This document shows, in pieces, positions 1-5,327 of a stretch of DNA of 6,029 bases (position 1 is the first letter of the stretch; each line of letters starts with the position of its first letter). The stretch covers positions 1 through 6,029 of the forward strand of contig JALZWD010000277.1 of assembly GCA_023300365.1 (NCBI GenBank), read 5' to 3'. The stretch comes from Flavimaricola sp. (GTDB taxonomy: Bacteria; Pseudomonadota; Alphaproteobacteria; Rhodobacterales; Rhodobacteraceae). The notes below the pieces were generated by a model. The model did no database searches. It saw only the letters and a program-made list of their open reading frames with translations, and had not been told where the DNA came from. Both the position numbers and the translations under genes were made by a program.

Positions 1-777
1 GCGCTGGGCGGGCATCCGGACGCGATTTTGGGCACCGATCAGTTGGGCCGCGATATCCTAAGCCGCTTGCTTTATGGCGCACAAAACACCGTCGGAATTG
101 CGTTTCTGACAACGTTGCTTGCGTTTTTCATTGGTGGATCGCTTGGCCTTTTGGCGGCGGTTGTTGGCGGATGGCTGGACCAATTTTTGGGCCGTGCGGT
201 GGATGCGCTTATGGCGATCCCCTCGTTGATTTTTTCGCTTTTGCTGATGACAATCGCCTTGGTCTGGGCCGAGGGGAATACGGTATTTATCACCGTGGCG
301 ATGGTTGTCATCATCGCGGTGATCGACAGCACGCGGGTGTTTCGTTTGGCCCGTGCGGTGGGCATTGGCATTGTTGTCATGGACTATATTGAAGCGGCCA
401 AGCTGCGCGGTGAGAGCATGGGCTATCTTGTGTTTCGCGAGATCCTGCCCAATGCGACGGCCCCTTTGTTGGCCGAGTTTGGTTTGCGGTTTTGCTTTGT
501 GTTCCTCACGATTGCATCACTGTCGTTCTTGGGTGTGGGTATTCAACAGCCCTTGGCCGATTGGGGCACGATGGTGCGCGATGCGGCGCCGTTTATTAAC
601 AACCTATCCATCGTGAACGAGGAATGGGCACAGTCGTTGCCAGACGAGATGCTGTATCCGATGTTCCGTCAGGCGAGCCTGCCGCTTTTGCCGGCGGCGG
701 CAATTGCGCTGCTTACGGTTGCGGTCAATTTCGTTGTTGATTGGATGTTGCATAGAACATCGGGGTTAAAGGAATGA
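1..777 (+). CDS. ABC peptide-type transporter permease, DppC/OppC family (5' end missing)
   Basis: Inner-membrane permease of a peptide/nickel-class ABC importer; it would pair with a DppB-like permease and be driven by the ATPase encoded next. The reading frame is open from base 1, so the first ~80-90 residues (first membrane helix) lie outside the window; a TTG at 28 is internal, not a start. The 258 visible residues begin with HPDAILGTDQLGRDILSR, the hallmark segment of DppC-type proteins. Hydrophobic segments lie near residues 30-57, 69-90, 94-111, 162-181 and 230-250. The cytoplasmic EAA loop that docks on the ATPase is at about 129-149 (YIEAAKLRGES...ILPNA), followed by LSFLGVGIQQPLADWG. 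The loop between this and the last helix is about 40 residues long, roughly 20 more than I remember for DppC. The stop overlaps the next start (ATGA), which implies translational coupling. Family call is firm; substrate unknown. Confidence 0.93.
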   Translation, partial: ALGGHPDAILGTDQLGRDILSRLLYGAQNTVGIAFLTTLLAFFIGGSLGLLAAVVGGWLDQFLGRAVDALMAIPSLIFSLLLMTIALVWAEGNTVFITVAMVVIIAVIDSTRVFRLARAVGIGIVVMDYIEAAKLRGESMGYLVFREILPNATAPLLAEFGLRFCFVFLTIASLSFLGVGIQQPLADWGTMVRDAAPFINNLSIVNEEWAQSLPDEMLYPMFRQASLPLLPAAAIALLTVAVNFVVDWMLHRTSGLKE

Positions 778-2417
778 GCCGCTTACTCACCATGAAAGAC
801 ATCTGGATTGAGGGCCGCGCCGATGAGACGTGGAACCCGATCATCAATGGTGTTGATCTGCATCTTGATCGCGGCGAGGTGCTTGGCCTTATTGGAGAAT
901 CTGGGGCTGGCAAGTCCACTCTTGGGTTGGCGGCGATGGGGTATTGCCGTGATGGCGTGCGGATTTCAAAAGGCAGCGTTGAGTTTGACGGGGTCGCGTT
1001 GACGACGGCTTCTTCGGCGGTAAAGCGCGGCCTGCTTGGCAAGCGGATCGCCTATGTGGCGCAGTCTGCGGCAGCGAGCTTTAACCCCGCCCATAAGATT
1101 ATCGACCAACACGTCGAGGCCCCGGTACAGCATGGCGTGTCGTCTCGGGCCGAAAGTTCGCGTGACGGGATGGAGCTTTATCAAAAGCTGCGCTTGCCGG
1201 ATCCTGAGAATATTGGGTTTCGCTATCCGCATCAGGTGTCGGGCGGACAATTGCAGCGGGCGATGACAGCCATGGCGATGGCCTGCCGTCCGGACCTGAT
1301 TATTTTTGACGAGCCGACGACGGCCCTAGACGTGACAACCCAGATCGAAGTGTTGGCCAGCATCCGTGACATCGTGCGCGATTTTAACACGGCGGCGATC
1401 TATATCACGCATGATTTGGCCGTGGTCGCGCAGATGGCCGACAGGGTAAAGGTGCTGCTTAAGGGCGACGAGGTCGAGACCAACGAGACCCGCGAGATGT
1501 TGGCCAACCCCAAGGAAGACTACACCAAAAGCCTTTGGGCGGTGCGTGGATTTGAACGGCCCGCCAAGCCCGCAGTAAGCACCGGCTCGGTGCCGGTGGT
1601 GTCGGTGAACAATGTGACGGCGGCTTACGGCAAGGTGAATGTTTTGTCGGATGTCACGTTCGACATTCATCAAGGCCGCACCGTGGCCGTGGTGGGCGAA
1701 AGCGGCTCGGGCAAATCGACGACGGCGCGCTGTATCACCGGATTGTTGCCGCCCAAGGCGGGGTCGATTTCGTTTGATGGGGCCGAACTGCCCCCCAAAT
1801 ACAAGCAGCGCAGCAAGGATCAATTGCGCCAAGTGCAGATGATCTATCAGATGGCCGACACGGCCCTGAACCCGCGCATGTCTGTGGGCAATATCATCGC
1901 ACGGCCGGTTGAGTTTTATCTGGGCCTTAAGGGCGCGGAAAAGCGGCGCAAGGTCGATGATCTGATGGAGCAGATCGAGCTTGAGCCCTCGCAATATTAT
2001 GACCGTTTGCCAAGCGAGCTTTCGGGTGGGCAAAAACAGCGGATCGGCATTGCCCGCGCGCTGGCCGCCGAGCCGCGGATGATTATTTGTGACGAGGTTA
2101 CGAGCGCCTTGGATCAACTGGTGGCCGAAGGCATTTTGCGGCTGCTTGCGGGTTTGCAAGACAAGCTGGGCCTTGCATATATGTTCATCACACACGATCT
2201 TGCGACGGTGAAGGCCATTGCTGATGAGGTGGTGGTGATGAAAGATGGGCGTGTGGTGGAGCAAGGGCCGAAGGGCGAAATGTTCACACCGCCACACCAT
2301 GCCTATACCGACCTGTTGTTGTCATCGGTGCCAGAGATGGACCCCGATTGGCTGACCAATCTGCTTAGGCAGCGCGGAGTTGATAACATCGGCGACGCCG
2401 CAATTGGTAAGATGTGA
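774..2417 (+). CDS. ABC transporter ATP-binding protein with two fused nucleotide-binding domains (DppD-DppF type)
   Basis: Cytoplasmic ATPase of 547 residues that powers the importer; both ATPase halves, separate proteins in E. coli Dpp/Opp, are on one chain. Domain 1: Walker [10 protein letters not shown] at 41-49, Q-loop Gln97, signature VSGGQ at 155-159, Walker B LIIFDE at 175-180, H-loop His213. Domain 2: Walker [10 protein letters not shown] at 308-316, Q-loop Gln359, signature LSGGQKQR at 416-423, Walker B MIICDE at 436-441, His474. All catalytic residues are present in both halves, so both sites should hydrolyse ATP. Domain 2 departs from the usual wording at two places ([10 protein letters not shown] after the Q-loop; [11 protein letters not shown] instead of DEPTSALDVSV). 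The tail ([13 protein letters not shown]) resembles the C-terminal oligopeptide-transporter segment. The ATG at 774 overlaps the permease stop by 4 bases. AAGGA directly abuts it, so coupling probably helps initiation; an in-frame ATG at 792 (Met7) is a less likely start. Confidence 0.95.
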   Translation: MSRLLTMKDIWIEGRADETWNPIINGVDLHLDRGEVLGLIGESGAGKSTLGLAAMGYCRDGVRISKGSVEFDGVALTTASSAVKRGLLGKRIAYVAQSAAASFNPAHKIIDQHVEAPVQHGVSSRAESSRDGMELYQKLRLPDPENIGFRYPHQVSGGQLQRAMTAMAMACRPDLIIFDEPTTALDVTTQIEVLASIRDIVRDFNTAAIYITHDLAVVAQMADRVKVLLKGDEVETNETREMLANPKEDYTKSLWAVRGFERPAKPAVSTGSVPVVSVNNVTAAYGKVNVLSDVTFDIHQGRTVAVVGESGSGKSTTARCITGLLPPKAGSISFDGAELPPKYKQRSKDQLRQVQMIYQMADTALNPRMSVGNIIARPVEFYLGLKGAEKRRKVDDLMEQIELEPSQYYDRLPSELSGGQKQRIGIARALAAEPRMIICDEVTSALDQLVAEGILRLLAGLQDKLGLAYMFITHDLATVKAIADEVVVMKDGRVVEQGPKGEMFTPPHHAYTDLLLSSVPEMDPDWLTNLLRQRGVDNIGDAAIGKM

Positions 2418-2427
2418 TATCGAATCG

Positions 2428-2446
2428 CCTGTCCGTCAGAGGCAGG
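2428..2446 (+). other. small intercistronic stem-loop before the binding-protein gene
   Basis: CCTGTC (2428-2433) pairs with GGCAGG (2441-2446), six pairs including one G-U, around a 7-base loop, inside the 63-base gap between the ATPase and the binding-protein gene. It has no T-run, so it is not an intrinsic terminator. The following 2447-2464 stretch is A-rich and looks unstructured. Such elements sometimes protect the mRNA of highly expressed binding-protein genes; that role is inferred and the stem is short. Confidence 0.35.
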
Positions 2447-2464
2447 AGAAACAACAAGACAACC

Positions 2465-2473
2465 AAAGGGAGA
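2465..2473 (+). promoter_or_regulatory. strong ribosome binding site of the binding-protein gene
   Basis: AAAGGGAGA lies 7 bases upstream of the ATG at 2481, with a GGGAG core at 2468-2472 and an A-rich upstream context. It is clearly stronger than the site in front of the ATPase gene. This fits the usual need for more binding protein than membrane complex, and it fixes the start at 2481. Confidence 0.75.
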
Positions 2474-2480
2474 CGACTAA

Positions 2481-4022
2481 ATGACACCAATTAGCAGACG
2501 CGGTCTACTCAAGACCGGTGCCGCAGCGGGCGTTTTGGCCGCAACCGGCATGCCACTGAAGGCGCAAAATCGCGGCGGAACACTTCGCCTTGGTATCGCA
2601 GGCGCCAACACCACCGACAGCTGGGATGGCCGGACCCATTCCGACAGCTATATGATTATGTGTGCCCACGGCGCCGTTTTTGATTGCCTGACCGAAGTTG
2701 CCGCCAATGGCGAGTTGGTCGGCGAATTGGCCGAAAGCTGGGAAGCCAGCGCGGATGCGGTGACTTGGAACTTTAAGTTGCGCACTGGCGTGACGTTCCA
2801 TGACGGATCGGCCTTCACTGCCGATGACGTCATTGCGTCGCTTAATATGCACGTCGAAGAAGGTGCGTCTTCCGCGGCCCAGCCAATCGTTTCGGCGATC
2901 ACTGACATGACCAAGTTGGGTGATCACGAGATTCAATTTACGCTGGCGGCCGGCAATGCCGACTTCCCATTCCTGCTCTCGGATTATCATATCTTGATGT
3001 ACCCACACGGCGATATTCCGGGCGCGATTGCCTCGGGTAACGGTACGGGTCTTTACAAGGTTGATAACTTTGAGCCGGGCGTGCGCACATTGCTGAGCCG
3101 TGTTGAAGGCCACTATAAGGACGGTCAGTCCGGTTGGTTCGACAGCATCGAAGTGATTGCGATCAACGATTCCTCTGCTCGGATGACGGCGCTTATGACC
3201 GGCCAGGTTGATGCGGTGAACCGTGTTGATTTCCAGACCGAGCCATTGATGCGTGCCAATCCAAACCTCAACATTTTTGAGGTGACTGGTAACCAGCACT
3301 ACACCTTCCCGATGCTGACCAATATCGACCCCTACAGCAACCTCGCTGTGCGTCGCGCGCTGAAGCATGCGATCAACCGCGAAGAGATGGTTGAAAAGAT
3401 TTTGTTAGGGCACGGTGCTGTTGGTAACGACCACCCGATTGGTCCGGCCAACCAGTATTACGCAGCTGATCTGCCGCAAACCTCTTATGATCCCGACCTC
3501 GCGAAATCGATCCTCGCGGATGCTGGTTTGGATGGTATCTCGATTGATTTGTCGGCGTCCGATGCGGCCTTTTCGGGCGGTGTTGATGCGGCGCTTTTGT
3601 ATCAGGCATCCGCCGCAGCGGCGGGCATTGAGATCAACGTGGTCCAAGAGCCGGCTGATGGCTATTGGTCCAACGTTTGGCAGAAAAAGCCATGGTGTGC
3701 CTGCTATTGGTCCGGTCGTGCGACCGAAGATTGGATGTTCTCGACCGCCTATGAGGCCGGTGTTCCATGGAACGACACCAATTGGGAAAACGCGCGTTTC
3801 CAAGAGCTGCTTTTGTCGGCCCGTGCCGAACTTGATGGCGACAAACGCCGCGAGCAGTACACCGAAATGCAGATGATCTGTTCGTCTGATGGCGGCGTCG
3901 TTGTTCCAATGTATGCCAACTATGTTGACGCACACAGCACAGCGCTGGCCAATTCGGGCACCATTGGGAACGTGTTCCAAATGGACAGCAGCCGCATGAT
4001 GGAGCGTTGGTGGTTCGCGTAA
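2481..4022 (+). CDS. ABC transporter solute-binding protein, family 5 (peptide/nickel type), Tat-exported
   Basis: Periplasmic binding protein of 513 residues that would deliver the solute to the permease encoded upstream. The N-terminus has a twin-arginine signal: SRRGLLK at 5-11, then an Ala/Gly-rich hydrophobic stretch, with probable cleavage after Ala28 (PLKA|QN). There is no lipobox cysteine, so it should be soluble, exported folded. Family hallmarks follow: GGTLRLGIAG at 32-41, LAESWEAS at 83-90, FKLRTGVTFHDGSAFTADDV at 98-117, NLAVRRALKHAINREEMV at 287-304, and a Trp-rich region near 396-431 (YWSNVW, WCACYWSG, VPWNDTNW) that in this family contributes to the ligand cleft. Length is normal for the family. 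The gene sits last in the operon, after a 63-base spacer, and is followed 26 bases later by a terminator. Family 5 proteins bind peptides, nickel, heme, opines or oligosaccharides, so the ligand cannot be named from sequence. Confidence 0.95.
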   Translation: MTPISRRGLLKTGAAAGVLAATGMPLKAQNRGGTLRLGIAGANTTDSWDGRTHSDSYMIMCAHGAVFDCLTEVAANGELVGELAESWEASADAVTWNFKLRTGVTFHDGSAFTADDVIASLNMHVEEGASSAAQPIVSAITDMTKLGDHEIQFTLAAGNADFPFLLSDYHILMYPHGDIPGAIASGNGTGLYKVDNFEPGVRTLLSRVEGHYKDGQSGWFDSIEVIAINDSSARMTALMTGQVDAVNRVDFQTEPLMRANPNLNIFEVTGNQHYTFPMLTNIDPYSNLAVRRALKHAINREEMVEKILLGHGAVGNDHPIGPANQYYAADLPQTSYDPDLAKSILADAGLDGISIDLSASDAAFSGGVDAALLYQASAAAAGIEINVVQEPADGYWSNVWQKKPWCACYWSGRATEDWMFSTAYEAGVPWNDTNWENARFQELLLSARAELDGDKRREQYTEMQMICSSDGGVVVPMYANYVDAHSTALANSGTIGNVFQMDSSRMMERWWFA

Positions 4023-4047
4023 CTGCGCGCAAACGCTTGCAATAACG

Positions 4048-4079
4048 AACGCCCCGTCGCTTTGTCGGCGGGGCGTTTT
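4048..4079 (+). terminator. rho-independent terminator of the transporter operon
   Basis: AACGCCCCG (4048-4056) pairs perfectly with CGGGGCGTT (4069-4077). The stem continues inward with TCG/CGG (one T-G wobble), giving about 12 pairs and a 6-base loop, and it runs into TTTT at 4076-4079. It begins 26 bases after the binding-protein stop codon. A GC-rich stem followed by a T-run is the standard intrinsic terminator; the T-run is short but the stem is strong. Confidence 0.9.
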
Positions 4080-4080
4080 G

Positions 4081-4115
4081 CTGTCGTGTGGCCTTACGAC
4101 AGGGCCAAATAGGCC
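4081..4115. repeat. two short adjacent inverted repeats right after the terminator
   Basis: CTGTCGT (4081-4087) and ACGACAG (4096-4102) form a perfect 7-base inverted repeat with an 8-base spacer. It is followed at once by GGCC-AAATA-GGCC (4103-4115), another small dyad. Neither has a T-run. They could be a back-up RNA structure limiting read-through or a protein-binding dyad; nothing in the sequence decides between these. Confidence 0.45.
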
Positions 4116-4239
4116 GCAAGAATCGGTATGGGCGCGGAATATGATTAACGTCTGCAAACCGTATTTTCGCGCTGAAAAGATACTATCTCATTGAAAACTG
4201 CGGTTTTTATTCGGAGGTTCGCTCTCTTTGAAATCAACC

Positions 4240-4267
4240 AGTAGGTATTTTTGGGATGATCCCTACT
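4240..4267. repeat. imperfect palindrome, possible operator
   Basis: AGTAGG (4240-4245) and CCTACT (4262-4267) form an inverted repeat. Overlapping its right side is GGGAT-G-ATCCC (4253-4263), a tight dyad with a single central base. The one-base centre is too tight for an RNA hairpin, so a DNA-binding site is the more natural reading. It lies about 90-120 bases upstream of the DUF1508 gene, in the AT-richer part of the gap. No known regulator motif is recognised. Confidence 0.35.
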
Positions 4268-4271
4268 AAAT

Positions 4272-4331
4272 ATGGCGCGGCCTAATTTTTCAAAGGCTCG
4301 ACGCAAGCGCCGCGGTCCTATATTGATGTAG
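4272..4331 (+). CDS. possible 19-codon basic mini-ORF, in frame with the DUF1508 gene
   Basis: ATG at 4272 opens 19 codons ending in TAG (4329-4331), giving MARPNFSKARRKRRGPILM, with seven Arg/Lys residues. The same frame continues after the TAG with eight sense codons to the GTG/ATG of the DUF1508 gene. There is no ribosome binding site at normal distance before the ATG, so translation is doubtful. It could be a leader peptide, a former N-terminal extension cut off by a stop, or chance. I do not recognise a family. Confidence 0.15.
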   Translation: MARPNFSKARRKRRGPILM

Positions 4332-4358
4332 GGAGACTATAGCGAGTGGGGGCTTGTG

Positions 4359-4577
4359 ATGTACTACTACATTTATCAATCGGGTGAACAGTGGCGGTGG
4401 ACCTTGTATGCGGGCAGAGACCGCAAGTTGGCGACGGCCGCAGAGGGCTACTATAGCAAACGTGACGCGGTGCATGCGGTTAATCTTGTCCGCGATTCTG
4501 CTGAAATTCCGATCAAAGAAATGCCGACTGTTGCGAAAACTGGCGCGCTCGACAAAGCCTTTGTGACGATGATCTGA
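4359..4577 (+). CDS. small protein with one DUF1508 (YegP-like) domain
   Basis: A 72-residue protein, probably cytoplasmic, of unknown function. The sequence starts YYYIYQSGEQWRWTLYAG and continues with EGYYSKRDAVHAVNLVRDSA. The pattern of aromatic start, Q-W-R-W, a short beta turn, and G-Y-x-S-K followed by a helix is the DUF1508 signature (E. coli YegP carries two copies; here there is one, residues 2 to about 52). The last ~20 residues (IPIKEMPTVAKTGALDKAFVTMI) are outside the core. The ATG at 4359 is preferred over the GTG at 4356, because GGGGG at 4348-4352 is then 6 bases away rather than 3. It is flanked by non-coding DNA on both sides and is followed 5 bases later by a hairpin, which suggests a single-gene unit. 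The family assignment rests on motif recognition; no function should be inferred. Confidence 0.8.
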   Translation: MYYYIYQSGEQWRWTLYAGRDRKLATAAEGYYSKRDAVHAVNLVRDSAEIPIKEMPTVAKTGALDKAFVTMI

Positions 4578-4582
4578 GCATT

Positions 4583-4610
4583 GGCCCTTGCGGACAATCG
4601 CAATTGGGCC
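4583..4610 (+). other. stable hairpin directly after the DUF1508 stop, no T-run
   Basis: GGCCCTTGCG (4583-4592) pairs with CGCAA and GGGCC (4599-4603 and 4606-4610): ten pairs with a two-base TT bulge and a 6-base loop. It begins 5 bases after the stop codon. No T-run follows, so it is not a classic intrinsic terminator. It may protect the 3' end of the mRNA or act with rho. Confidence 0.55.
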
Positions 4611-4617
4611 TAGAGGA

Positions 4618-4623
4618 TTGACA
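4618..4623 (+). promoter_or_regulatory. possible -35 box of a rimP operon promoter
   Basis: TTGACA is an exact match to the housekeeping -35 consensus and lies 95 bases before the rimP start. No good -10 box is found 16-18 bases downstream (CTCCAC, TCCACC, CCACCC), so this is only a candidate. If it is real, the transcript would begin before the terminator at 4670-4693. Confidence 0.25.
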
Positions 4624-4631
4624 ACACCGGC

Positions 4632-4654
4632 GCGCTGGCCTCCACCCCCAGCGC
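4632..4654 (+). repeat. GC-rich inverted repeat in the rimP leader
   Basis: GCGCTGG (4632-4638) and CCAGCGC (4648-4654) are perfect 7-base arms around a C-rich 9-base spacer. In RNA this is a stable hairpin located 15 bases before the terminator stem. Its right side overlaps GCGCCC (4651-4656), which recurs at 4680-4685 inside the terminator, so some alternative pairing with the terminator's left arm is possible but short. Confidence 0.5.
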
Positions 4655-4669
4655 CCACCGAGAAAGATC

Positions 4670-4693
4670 AACGGGCCGTGCGCCCGTTTTTTT
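4670..4693 (+). terminator. rho-independent terminator or attenuator immediately before rimP
   Basis: AACGGGC (4670-4676) pairs perfectly with GCCCGTT (4682-4688) around a 5-base loop, and seven Ts follow at 4687-4693. This is a textbook intrinsic terminator. It ends 25 bases before the rimP ATG, too close for a normal promoter and leader to fit after it. It either ends the DUF1508 transcript, with rimP transcribed by read-through, or acts as an attenuator in the rimP-nusA leader. Confidence 0.88.
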
Positions 4694-4718
4694 GTGCTTA
4701 AACTTTGCTTGGATGACG

Positions 4719-5327
4719 ATGTCTGAACTGATTGCCAAAGCCGCGATGGACCGCCGGATTGCCGAGATTGTGCAGCCGGTGATCGAAAGCATGGGATTCG
4801 AATTGGTGCGGGTTCGTTTGATGACGGGCAAGGAAAGCATCTTGCAGATCATGGCCCAAAAGCCTGACGGCAGCATCGAAGTGGATGATTGCGGCGAGAT
4901 AAGTACCGCGCTTTCGGCGGTGCTAGATGTCGAAGACCCGATTGCGGATGTCTATACGCTTGAGGTGTCGTCGCCCGGTATTGATCGGCCTTTGACGCGG
5001 CTTAAGGATTTCGATCAATGGGTCGGCCAAGAGGCCAAGATTGAGACAACCGAGCTTATCGACGGCCGTCGCCGCTTTAAGGGCGAGTTGCGGGGCATCG
5101 AGGGCGACGAGGTATTGATTGAGATCGAAGAGGGCACCATTGGCCTTAGGTTCGATTGGCTGTCGGATGCCAAGCTTGTCTTGACTGACGAGCTTATCCG
5201 CGACGTGCTGCGCGCGCGTAAAGACAAAGGCGAGATTGACGAGAACCAGTTCGACGAAGTTGAGCAGTTCATGGACGAAGAAGACCCGGACGGCCACAAG
5301 GCACCGGCGAAAAAGAGGATACATTGA
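4719..5327 (+). CDS. rimP: ribosome maturation factor RimP
   Basis: Cytoplasmic factor needed for maturation of the 30S ribosomal subunit. The 202 residues show the RimP order: N-terminal alpha/beta domain with [18 protein letters not shown] (17-34), [21 protein letters not shown] (42-62 region), and [18 protein letters not shown] (81-98), the family's most conserved stretch. The C-terminal SH3-like domain follows (about 102-157; [22 protein letters not shown]), then an acidic tail ending in a basic AKKR, typical of alphaproteobacteria. The ATG at 4719 is chosen because it gives the usual MSELIAKAA start and TTGGA lies 5 bases upstream. The frame also has an ATG at 4713 without such a site, and farther upstream it would run through the terminator T-run, which is not credible. 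The stop shares one base with the nusA start (TGATG), so the two are translationally coupled. rimP precedes nusA in most proteobacteria. Confidence 0.96.
   Translation: MSELIAKAAMDRRIAEIVQPVIESMGFELVRVRLMTGKESILQIMAQKPDGSIEVDDCGEISTALSAVLDVEDPIADVYTLEVSSPGIDRPLTRLKDFDQWVGQEAKIETTELIDGRRRFKGELRGIEGDEVLIEIEEGTIGLRFDWLSDAKLVLTDELIRDVLRARKDKGEIDENQFDEVEQFMDEEDPDGHKAPAKKRIH

Larger units (their letters stand above)
4023..4355. other. 333-base intergenic region between the transporter operon and the DUF1508 gene
   Basis: This stretch holds the operon terminator (4048-4079), an inverted-repeat pair just after it (4081-4115), an AT-richer part (about 4137-4292) with short dyads such as TTTTC/GAAAA (4164-4178) and AAAAC/GTTTT (4194-4207), a larger imperfect palindrome (4240-4267), and a doubtful 19-codon ORF (4272-4331). 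The AT-rich part is where I would expect the promoter of the downstream gene, but no pair of -35 and -10 boxes is convincing. No tRNA or long ORF with a plausible protein is visible on either strand. Confidence 0.6.

Noticed and set aside
28..30. TTG at 28 as the permease start
   Set aside because: The frame is open to base 1 and encodes the conserved HPDAI that precedes LGTDQLGRD, so the gene is truncated by the window.
1326..2300. Long minus-strand open frame (324 codons) inside the ATPase gene
   Set aside because: It is the antisense shadow of a gene with every ATPase motif on the + strand; its translation is His/Arg-rich and low in recognisable motifs.
3405..4157. Minus-strand open frame (250 codons) across the end of the binding-protein gene and the terminator
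   Set aside because: It overlaps a firmly identified gene and an intrinsic terminator, has no recognisable domain, and is of shadow-type composition.
4168..4243. tRNA-like appearance: GGTTCG with flanking GGAG/CTCT and a CCA at 4238-4240
   Set aside because: The loop lacks the conserved A after TTCG, no matching 5' acceptor arm exists about 70 bases upstream, and no anticodon arm with a 7-base loop can be built.
4297..4324. Possible promoter for the DUF1508 gene: TATATT at 4319 with CTCGAC 16 bases upstream
   Set aside because: The -10 is fair but the -35 matches the consensus poorly; in AT-rich DNA such a match is expected by chance.
4699..4704. TAAACT as a -10 box for rimP after the terminator
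   Set aside because: There is no -35 at the right distance, and it would leave a leader of under 10 bases.
4692..4718. N-terminal extension of RimP starting at TTG 4692
   Set aside because: The extension would be encoded by the terminator T-run and lacks a ribosome binding site; the MSELIAKAA start at 4719 matches RimP proteins.
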